A stretch of DNA of 64,000 bases from Clarkia xantiana subsp. parviflora (Eukaryota; Streptophyta; Magnoliopsida; Myrtales; Onagraceae): contig JAPTYO010000007.1 in the NCBI GenBank assembly GCA_036873135.1, positions 26,332,763 through 26,396,762 on the forward strand, in the 5' to 3' direction. The notes under the pieces were generated by a model. The model was not told the DNA's origin and did no database searches. It saw nothing but the letters and a program-made list of their open reading frames with translations. The position numbers and the translations under genes are program-made. Positions 1-9,323 of this stretch are shown piece by piece; position 1 is the stretch's first letter; every line of letters starts with the position of its first letter.

Positions 1-1
1 G

Positions 2-1899
2 CCTCAAAGAGGGCGGGACCGAGCCCGACACCAAATGCAAGGCCAGGTTCTTCTCCTGGCACCCCCGATGCAGAGGGATTCCCTGAAGGGACTCCACCGG
101 TCTCCAAGGCTCGGAGCCCTGGTCCGAAGAGAAGGCCCGATAGTAGTCCCCGTCCAAGGGGAACGGAGGTACTACCAGGCGAGGCTCCTCAGCTTCCTCA
201 CTCACTCGAGCTTCGGGGGTCACTCCCCTAATTGGCGAGGATGGTGGAGCAGAAGATGATGGCGGCGTGGTAGGAAGTGGAGATCCCTTCCCACCAGATG
301 ACTTCACGGGAGTCAACCTTGATTTCCCTCGGAGGATGAGGCCTTCCTCCTCAGCTCGATCATCGGAAGGGGAGTCCTCCAAGCTGGTCACCCGACCGAA
401 TTCGCCCCGGTCTTCCGTCGGGGCATCCTCCACCACCGGCTCCGCCGCAGGCGCAGAGTCCGAGCCAGCTGCAGCAGGGGCGGCGTCCGCAGGACCTGCA
501 GCGGGGCGAATAAGTCGAGGGATTAATTTGGTATCAGTGTGCCAGATTAAACAACGCTTCATAAATCTTTCTTTGCCGAAAAAGTCATAATAGCCCGCCT
601 CGAGAACATGTGGAGTTTCCCCCCGAAGGATATTCCCGACATCCCTAATTCGTCCTTCCATATCGGAGGCTTGAAGATCCTGAGGTACTAACTCCCTATA
701 TCTTTTAATAGCACGAAAGACTTCCTTACCTTCCTTTTCGGAGCGGACGTTGAAGGCGGACCGGACAACATCCACATTAGTCCGCCCCTCGGAGGTGGGG
801 GCCTCAGAGGTCTTTGCCTTCTTCTTGGACGGCCCCGAAGTGGCAGAAGTCTTTCGGTGGGAAGGCTTCTTCTTGCGCTTCAGTGAGTGGGAGGCATCGG
901 TATCCTCCTGAAACAGACGGACGGTCAGCGATGTTCGAGGGGCTGTAAGCAGTAAAAAAGAAACAATTAGAAGATTACCCAGAGAATTACATTGGAAACA
1001 CCGTCACGAACTTTTCCCCCAGCCATGGGATCGATCAGCATAATCCCAATCTTGACCCGCTGTTGGTCAGTGACAGAGGTGGCCTCGAAGGGCTGGTAAC
1101 CCTCCTCCCAGCGACGAGCCTGGATAAGCATCAAGGCTCTCCGAGTCTGTTCTGACCACGAACGGAAAGACACGGGAGGATCAGCCTCCACGATGGTCCT
1201 CGGCCACTCAATGGGACCAGGCTGGATGAAGAAATATTGCTCCTTCCAATTGGCATTATCGTTCCCTTTGTCGGAAATGATGGCCCGCTCCTTGCAGATC
1301 TTCCAGGACACCCTCCTGTCCCAACCCATCTCCTTGTACTGCTCGTCGGTCCCCTCAGGTTGACGGGGAGAAAAGGAGCAGATCCCATCCTTGTTGCAAG
1401 TCATCTTATAGAGGACCCGCCAAAGCTCCAGGCTATAACTCCAATCTTCTGCGTTGATGTCGCACCACACCTGGAAGGCAATCCACGTACGAATCGCATG
1501 GGGGGAGAAGGTCGTGGGGTAGGTTTTGTAGTGATTGCACAACTCTACCCAGCTTGGACAAAAAGGGAGTCGAATCCCCGCACGAATTTGCCCCGGAGAA
1601 ATAAACACTTCGTCTCCTTTGGGGAGCGTAACTTGAGTATTGCGAGAATTGAACTGGGATTCCTCGTAGGGATAACGAGCCCCAAAGGAAGATTCAAAGA
1701 TGCCACATTCGTTACAAGCCCTCTCATAATTAATAGGCGCGAGGGAGTTCTTCAAGTACTTGAAGACGAAGGGTGGTCCAGCAGTAGCAGATCCCTCGGC
1801 TGAAAATCGTCGAGGGAGGAGGAAGGGGAAAAATTGAAACCTAGGAAGATCGAAGATGAAAAGGAAAGGAACAATAAGGAGAAGAATCTTACCAGACAT
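2..1899 (-). CDS. Antisense gene inside a Tat-like retrotransposon (gypsy-type transposon domain protein), partial
   Basis: The frame is open on the minus strand from 1899 to about 979. After a 71-bp candidate intron (donor at 978, acceptor at 908) a second exon stays open from 907 to the window edge in the same phase. The second exon has no early ATG, so it is easily missed. Exon 1 carries a tract rich in W, F and C (FCPSWVELCNHY, then RTWIAFQVWCD). It resembles the 'putative gypsy type transposon' / plant transposon-protein domain found as an extra antisense ORF between pol and the 3' LTR in Tat retroelements. Exon 2 starts with a Lys-rich stretch, has a conserved block (KEVFRAIKRYRELVPQ) and becomes Pro/Ser/Glu-rich. 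The hydrophobic N-terminus (about residues 4-28) may be untranslated or intronic sequence, so the start is uncertain. The role of such proteins is unknown. Confidence 0.6.
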
Positions 1900-2453
1900 A
1901 GTGACTGAGTCCTGATCGGAGAAGTCTGAAGTGCCTGAAACACTGGTAAAAACTCGAATCGCCGGTGAAAACTTGAAATCTGGAGAATTACAGCTCTTGG
2001 GATCGCAAAGAGGAGGAAGTAAAAGAAAGGTAAAACAGTGCTTGGGGCTAGGGTTTTATAAGAGAAAAGGAAACTGAAGGGGTGGAAAATCTGAGCCACA
2101 GAATTCGAAACGATTCAATCACGATCGTCCAAGGGGAAACGTGCCAATTCGGAGAATAGGAACGGTTTTAATCTGAACCGTCAGAACAGATAAGACAAAA
2201 GTAATGACGCATTGGAACGGCTGAAAAGTGCTTTTTCAACAGGCAGGCCTGCAGAGCCCAAAACGTTCCCTCACCTCCTATCAGCATTTAATGCTGATCT
2301 TTTCAAAAAAAAAAAAAAAAAACCCCTTCGAACCCAAACAGAATCCCAGAAGATCTTGAGAAGATCCAAGGCAAAGGCCTCCGACGGAGACGCGGAAGAG
2401 TCCGATGTTGGAAGACGCGACGCACTATAAGTCCCCCACGTCTTGGGGGCAAA

Positions 2454-3099
2454 TGATGGGCCCTGGCGAAGGCCGTTAGGCCCCTTAACGATTGACTAAC
2501 GGCGACTAGGCCTAGTGGGCTAGAAGCCGGGCTGCTGGAAGGCTAAGGGCTCCGACGGAAGGAGGCCCCGATATTGAATGGCCCCGAGCAAGTATGGCTC
2601 CGACAGGGAAGAGTCCCGAAGATATCGGACCTGGACGTAGTCGGTCCCGATATGGGAGTTGACACCACTCCCCGACACCGAATCCTCAAACGATGTAACT
2701 TGGGAGTCTCCGATAACGATCGAGACTCGCCAGTAAGAGCACAATCCCGGAAATCTCGCCACGGTTACAGTAGTGGTATAATGGGCGAGATATGAGGGAT
2801 ACGAATAACTGTACGAGATACAGGGCAGAATATATGGCGAGATACGTGGGATAGCGGATCACGATCCAACCACCTAATCAGGTAACTGGGATAGCCTCCC
2901 TCTATAAAAGGAGGGAAGTTATTCCAGATTAGGGTTACGTTTTACACACATTGACATTGCTTGCCTATTCTGTTGATCGCCATACTTACGTTAAGCATCG
3001 GAGAGGGATTCTGGGCCACTGCCCTCCATCCCCTTCTGCAGGATTACGAGGAGCTAAGGAATCCGTCACCGTAACCGGAGTTCCCGCCGTGATCCAACA
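2454..3099 (+). repeat. 3' LTR of a Tat-like Ty3/gypsy element
   Basis: A purine-rich tract (TCTTGGGGGCAAA) ends at 2453, directly before TGATGGGCC. The LTR ends with GATCCAACA at 3099. A TATA box (TCTATAAAAG) lies at 2901-2910. The downstream segment contains AAGCATCGGAGAGGG, which is also present in the LTR at 56.9 kb. The position of the purine tract places the element body to the left, outside the window, so this is the 3' LTR. The start could be 2454 or 2457. The target duplication cannot be checked. Confidence 0.65.
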
Positions 3100-3320
3100 G
3101 TGATGACAGCCTTAAAATTCCAGGAATCTTCATTATAGACATTGCGGCCATCACCAACTTGTTTGGAACTATCAATTTTATCTCCATTTACTAGGATGGT
3201 ACCAGGTTCTGACAAGGTACTCTCAACACATCATCCTTTTGTAGATTCGTACCCTTAAAATCACGCCCATCATCTACCTCATCACACTCCTCAAGTTCAT
3301 CATCTATCCATCCCTAACGC

Positions 3321-3931
3321 CAGAGCCGACCCAAGGGAAAGGCAATTAAAGTAAGGGATTTAGGCCTGCTGATAAACGAGGTCACATATATATTATTATA
3401 TAGCCAAGTCAGCGCATGACAAAAAAATTTCAGTTTAGCGCACACAAAAAACACACTTTTCATTATTTTTTGGTCACGATAAGATTGGCATAACTATATT
3501 CAAATTAATTAATTAAGCCATCATTTATTTAGCCAGCTATAAGGCCTATTATAGTCAATGTAAGAAATTAATTATATACACGTTATACTTTCTTTGCATA
3601 TATTGCTTATAGAACAATGTTAATAATTCCCGTAGCTGTTGCTTCAGATGAAAAAAAAACTTTTCAAAATTAAAGTTAATAAAAATTTATTTGAGAATAA
3701 CTATGTTTAAAACGAGATTAAATGGATTAGCAATATTGTCAAAAAAAAAATTCCAAAAGTTATATTGTCAATTGATAATGAAATTTTATAAAAAAAAATT
3801 TGAGTATTAACATTTAATAGTTCAAAAAATACATTTTAAATAAAAACTTACTATAAATAGTCAATGTAAAAAAATGTGTAGGCCCCGATTTTTTTTAGCT
3901 TTAGGCCCCGGTCTCTCTTGGGCCGGCCCTG
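3321..3931. mobile_element. Non-autonomous hAT element, 611 bp
   Basis: The terminal inverted repeats are CAGAGCCGACCCAAG at the left and CTTGGGCCGGCCCTG at the right. The element is flanked by a perfect 8-bp target-site duplication, CCTAACGC (3313-3320 and 3932-3939). An 8-bp duplication with CA..TG ends is typical of the hAT superfamily. The interior is AT-rich and has no coding capacity. Confidence 0.85.
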
Positions 3932-3958
3932 CCTAACGCTTTGTAGTATCTTCATTGT

Positions 3959-4485
3959 TAGGGCTGGCAATTCGTGCGGGCCGTGCGGGTTCGTGTCGTG
4001 CCAGGTTCGTGTCGTGTTCTGAGGGGTCAGCCCAAACACGGCCCAACACTGAAGCGTGCCAATTTTGTTCAACACGAACACGACACGAGAAAAATACGAC
4101 ACGACCCGACACGAAAAATCGGCACGAAAAATCTATAGTAAATTGAATAAAAAATTCACGCATAACAATTTTTAAGCTAAGATTTTAAAATTACTCAATA
4201 TAAAGAGAGTTTAATCCATATTTCATAAAGTGTCATTTTAAAAAGAGGTCATGCTAACTTTAGATAGGTTTATATTAGTAGAAATTATTGTATATATACA
4301 TATAACTATCGTGTTATCGTGTCGGGCCGTGTCACCAATATCGAACACGAACACGACACGATTTTTTTTACACGATTTGGCACGGCCCGATTTTAGCACG
4401 ACACGAAAATGATTGACCCAAACCCGTAATTTTCCGTGTCGTGTTCGTGTCGGCCCATCGTGCCGAGCCCAAATTGCCAGCCCTA
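3959..4485. mobile_element. Non-autonomous hAT element, 527 bp
   Basis: The ends are TAGGGCTGGCAATTCGTG at the left and AAATTGCCAGCCCTA at the right, flanked by a perfect 8-bp duplication TTCATTGT (3951-3958 and 4486-4493). Both arms are built of short CACGACACG / CGTGTCGTG units in opposite orientation. The ORFs read through this region are products of those repeats and are not genes. It sits only 27 bp from the preceding hAT element. Confidence 0.88.
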
Positions 4486-4552
4486 TTCATTGTGGATGTC
4501 CATTGGTTCTTATTCACAGTAGCTTCATTGAATGGATGATTAATATAATGGT

Positions 4553-4935
4553 TAGGTACTTTTCACATCACATGTTTGACCGAATGTGGCTTTTAGTACT
4601 AAATGTTTGGTTTTGTATACTTTTGGTATCAAACGTTTGAAAAAAAATGTGGTTTTTGATACATCCGTTAGTTTTGGCCGTTAAATGACATGTGCAATTC
4701 ACGTGACCGACTCTAAATTTTTTATTTTGTTCAGTTTAGTCCCTCAAATATATTCCTAACTTTTATTTGTTAATAATTTAGTCTTAAAAGTTTAAAATCG
4801 AACTCAATTGAACCAATCAAATCCAATTGATCAAGCCGGATCTAGTCCTACTTAAGGTCTGAACCTTGGCTAAGATCGGTTGGGTCTGACGACTCAGACC
4901 CTATGGGTTCAGTCGGCTGAGTCCGGCTGTATCAC
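4553..4935. mobile_element. Half of an inverted-repeat (MULE-type) element
   Basis: This stretch starts AGGTACTTTTCACATCACATG. It matches, with scattered changes, the left arm of the inverted-repeat element at 39507-40643, including the shared phrases TTTGACCGAATATG/GTGG and GACATGTGCAA..CACGTGACCGAC. The right arm is absent, so it is a truncated copy. The GACTCAGACC..GGTCCGG-like centre is still recognisable. Confidence 0.6.
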
Positions 4936-6817
4936 CATTGTGGATGCTCTATCACACAGATAAATAATTAATATATAACCATATAAGCTTTGTATTTATT
5001 TATATCTATTCTCTATTTAAAAAGCAAAGTAGAATTGAGCTGGTTCCAACAAAATCTAATTCTGACTGGCAAAAAAAAAAAAAAAAAAACTACCGTACAT
5101 TAAAATTATTCAACTAGGCACCTTTTCGGCCTGAAAAATTAGGCACCTTTTCACATACTTTCTAACTGTTGGTTTATGCAGACCATTCCCTGCCTTCTTG
5201 CTTTCTTCCCCCCAAAACTTCTTTCTCGCTTTGACTTCATCTCTCTTGCCCCCTATCTTAAACTAATATAACTCTGACCATTGCACTTGAACGACAGCTT
5301 CGGTGGTGCGCAAATACATCCGAAGGCGAAGGGACGCGTACATGCTCAGTGGTTACAGAGACCGTGAAGGAGGCACGATACAAGGTATTACGAGCAGCCA
5401 ACGCTGTCTAAAAAATCGGGTAGCCATTTGTAACAACTAACAACCCATTCGATATTCTTCTCATTCTCTGATTGAAGTTCATTTCACTTCATCAATCGTT
5501 GTCATTCTCTGTTGAAGGAACTATTAACTCCAATTCAAAGATCATGCTCTCCACCAGTAAGAATTCATCATCACATTAATCATGTTCAATCGGGTCCACT
5601 TGCTTTCGGGGAACTAACTACTAACTGCTCTAACTATGCAGAAACTCAATCACGCTCCGCACACTTCGAATGGACGATTGGGCAATTCCAATCCACCGAA
5701 CTAACGTCTGCAAGACTCGGTAACTAAATCACCACTGATGCACCCTTTCCTTTTTTTGGTCGTACATCTTCTGAATTAGTGAACGCCACTTTTTATATAA
5801 AGGTATTATCATTACATTTGAGAGAATGCATACAAGATGTTTGTTTTATTACCCAAATGAACTTAACTAACCCACTTTGCCTACGATATATATTCTTAAA
5901 GAAAGCAATAGTAATTTTTTAAGGATCTTATTCGTAATTGAAACTTTGTACTGATGACAGGATTTGAGCATGGTAGGCAAATAAGTGGTGCTAATTCTCT
6001 AACGCGTTTTAATGAAAGTCTTTACGAGAAAATCTGATTATGTAAACTCTACTCGAAGCATGCGCTTGTAAGTCATATATGCAACTCCTTAATATATGGT
6101 TGTGATTCTTATTCGCATGATATATAATTGAAAATTTAAAATGCTTATTGTATAATATTCTAAAGCTTATTGTATTATATTCTTAGTCTACAAGCTCGAT
6201 AAATTGGTTCATCGGAACAAATTTTAAAATGAAGGTGTAGTATTTAAAAAAAAGAATAATACATGAACTACAATATAACATGCTATGTTAGATAAATTAA
6301 ACTTTGATAGAGATACGTTTTAGATTAACAAAAGAAACTCAATGCTAAAATTAATCAATTGGTTCATAATTTCATAAATTCATTAACAATTGCAGTTTTC
6401 GGATACGAGATATTCACCCCAGTCACTATGGACGTATTTGCCCGCTTGGATTTATCCATGGTTTGTTTATTCCTTATCCAAATAGCCCAGGACCGTGGAA
6501 CAAAATGTTATCCCAGACCTACACTTTCTTTATTGTAATGTATAATTGTAATACATATGGAATTGAATATGGAAGCAGTTCTATAAGAGTAATATAGAAA
6601 TGTTTATTGAGAGATCGAAGTCCATATAATTGAATAGTCAACTATATTCTTCCTCTAATTAGGTATTTCTAATGCAATTCTTTACATTGATAGAATGCAA
6701 CTCTCATGTCTCTAATTAGCCATTCTTCATGCAATTATGGAGTGCTTTTTTTTTTTTTTTTTTTTGTAAAATATGTATATAATACATTCAATATAAATAT
6801 AGATATAGATTACAGTC
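4936..6817. other. Gene-poor, AT-rich stretch, probably the body of a Helitron
   Basis: No convincing gene is visible. The 71-residue frame at 5512-5727 has no recognisable motif. Poly-A and poly-T runs occur at about 5070 and 6748. The stretch ends at a clear Helitron 3' terminus, so at least its right part probably belongs to that element. I could not identify the 5' end. Confidence 0.4.
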
Positions 6818-6848
6818 ACACGTGCAACGCACGTGTAAAATTCACTAG
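6818..6848 (+). mobile_element. Helitron 3' terminus
   Basis: A perfect 8-bp stem (ACACGTGC, loop AAC, GCACGTGT) at 6818-6836 is followed after 8 bases by CTAG at 6845-6848 and then a T. A subterminal hairpin just before CTRR, with insertion next to T, is the standard 3' end of plant Helitrons. The transposon body therefore lies to the left on the plus strand. Confidence 0.72.
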
Positions 6849-7129
6849 TTATTATATAAATATTTGTGTCGGTCAGTCGGTGTGGCTATGGAATCTATGG
6901 ATCTCGGGTGGATAGAGTTAAAAATTGGAAATAGACGTTGGATTCTCCGTTACTTTTATGAGAAGCTATCCGTCTTTTTTTTTTGGCCAAAAGCTATCCG
7001 TCCTTTCAATATAATATTATTAACAAAGAGTATGGTTGTATTTCATATTGAATCGCAGGTATTTTTATTCGCAACGAATCAAGCAAGAGTAAAGTAATAA
7101 TGATGAGTATTTTACCGAGCTTACTAATT

Positions 7130-7795
7130 TAGACTGGTGCCGGCAATGTTGTGGTGAAAATCAAATAACCATGGTTATTCGTACCATTTACTGCAATGAT
7201 TAACCGCATCATTATGGTGAGAGGCGGTTATGGTGATAAATCTTATAGCCGCAATGGTTATGGTATTCAGTCCATAACCGCGTTTATAACCATCACCTCT
7301 ATATGTATAATATTAATATATATATTACTAATACTTATATTATTATATATATTATTATTATACTTTAATTATTATTCAGATGTTATAATTCTTATTCTGT
7401 TCCCTTTCCCACCCACCATTTTTTTTTTCTATATTTCTTATTATTAGGTAACCACGATTGGAAGTGATGACGAATGAGAATCGATGATCGCAGTGATAGG
7501 CAATTGAATATGTATTTTTTTAATTAAGTGAAACAATAAAGTTATGTTTAATTTGGATTTCATGTATGAACAATGAATGTATGTTTACTTTTCTTGTATG
7601 AAACAATGATGTTGTATTAGTTTGAATGATTGTGGTTAAATGGTTTAATCGTGATTAAAAACAATGGTTATGGTTACGGTATGAAGAATCATTACCGCAG
7701 TGGTTATGATTATGGTTATGGTACGAGTGAAAAAAAATATGGTATGGTTAGGTATTAGTGATATCTGCACCATACCCTCACCATCGCCAGCCCTA
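7130..7795. mobile_element. Degenerate hAT-like inverted-repeat element
   Basis: The right end reads CATCGCCAGCCCTA. The left end (TAGACTGGTGCCGGCAATG) is an eroded counterpart. The arms repeat short GGTTATGG and ATGGTTATTCG units, and the centre is AT-rich. I see no matching 8-bp flanking duplication, so the borders are approximate and this is probably an old copy. Confidence 0.45.
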
Positions 7796-8477
7796 GTTTG
7801 AACACGATATATTAATGTTGAATCTTTATCATCGTATCATTATCGGAGTCAATAATGTCTGAAGATTTGAAATTGGGTCAGAGAATAATACGATGATAGG
7901 ATTCATATAATAGTTAATTTACGTTTGAAAATGTGAAGATTTGGTTTAAATGTGTATTTTTTAGTTATTTATATTTGTAAATATGATTATTTGACGTTTA
8001 AATAAAAATTTCAAAATACCCTACTCTATATTTATTATTCATCATGTTTTTTATTATGTTCATCATGTTATGTTTTTCATTGTATTCATTATATTCTTGT
8101 TTGTGTTCATTATTTTCTTGATCAAATTTATCAAGTTTTTTATAAACAAAACTATATTGGATTTTTTATTTTTTTGCCATGAAAAAAAAAAAAATTGGCA
8201 ACGGAATTTTTTTCATGAAAAAAAAAAAATCTAACATAAGTGTGAGACGTGGCAGACAGATTGAGGGGTCAACAGACGAAGAAAAGAAAGGTAGGCTCCG
8301 CGAGATTCTCTCTGTGACTCTCTTTTCTTTTGTTTTTCACCTTCTTCTTTCTCCTTCCAACAGAAACAAACAATATGAAACTCCCGATCTAGTCTGCACA
8401 AACAGTGACGGATACGGAAAAGACGACGACAACGACGGCGGCCTTACGGACGGATCCATCCTTCATTTATTACTGTA

Positions 8478-8487
8478 CTATATATAG
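8478..8487 (+). promoter_or_regulatory. TATA box of the WEB1-type gene
   Basis: CTATATATAG lies about 90 bp upstream of the first ATG of the leader and is followed by a CT-rich stretch (CTTCTTCCTCCTC) typical of plant transcription starts. This places transcription initiation at about 8510-8520. The start site is inferred. Confidence 0.5.
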
Positions 8488-8572
8488 CTTCTTCCTCCTC
8501 AAGTTTCGCTTCTTCCTTTCTACCCGTAGATTTCCCCCTTCTTGGATTTAGCAACCTTAGTTCGTCGATCGA

Positions 8573-9323
8573 ATGCCTCCTCCTCCTCCTCCTCCTTTTG
8601 ATGTTTCTTTTCTGCACATTGCTTCTGTTTCGCCAGGTAATTCCAGTTTTATCTTCATTCGATTGCTTTTATATTTTTCTTGTTTGGAGATGATAGTGGA
8701 ATTCTGCGCCGTCTCAGTTTTGAAGAATTGGTTGAATTGTTAGGATTTGGCTTTGTTTTCATTGCATGGATTTGCTGATGGTTTCTTAGAAGATAGCTAG
8801 AGTATGCAATTAGGTTTTCCCGACTATTTGATCTTGAAACGCTGGACTGCTTACTGTGAAGCTCTGTGAAAAATATTTTCATGTAAACAAATACAGACTA
8901 ATGGAAGAGGCGTTGTTTGATCGAAGATACGGGTTCCTATAGTTGAATTGAAATATTTTATCCAGATAGATGATGAGTTTACTTCGGGATAAGGACTCAT
9001 CGAAATCCTCATTCTCCATTTATCATTAGGATCTAGTTAGGCGAAAGCTGTTTTTCTGGGTAAATGGTTAGAGAGATGAAGAGAGATTTCAAATTGATGA
9101 GAAAATTGCTATTTCCTTGAATTGAAAAAACATACACAAAAAGAAAAATGTCTTTGATTTAGGGTTTCAATCTGATCATACATTGCTAGGAAGATGTAGG
9201 GACTTAACCTTTTGTTTCTTTGTGTATAGAGCTCTAAAACTGATGAGGTTCTGCAAGTAGTAACTTTTTCTGCTCTTGTAAATTTGTGATCCAGATCCAG
9301 CAAGCAGCCTTAATTCGTGTTGA
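8573..9323 (+). CDS. Spliced upstream ORF (28 codons) in the WEB1 leader
   Basis: The first ATG downstream of the TATA box is at 8573. It opens a frame with seven Pro codons ([13 protein letters not shown]...). A leader intron, donor CCAG|GTAATT at 8636/8637 and acceptor ATCCAG|CA at 9300/9301, joins it to 9301-9323. After splicing the frame ends at TGA 9321-9323. Its last base is the A of the main ATG (TGATG), so the two frames overlap by one base. This arrangement suggests termination followed by reinitiation. Neither the splice nor translation can be proven from sequence alone. Confidence 0.5.

Noticed and set aside
1237..1803. 188-residue plus-strand frame
   Set aside because: It is opposite the antisense transposon-domain ORF, which has recognisable conserved residues; the plus frame has none.
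5512..5727. A 71-residue gene
   Set aside because: No motif, no splice partners and no promoter signal, and it lies in probable Helitron DNA.
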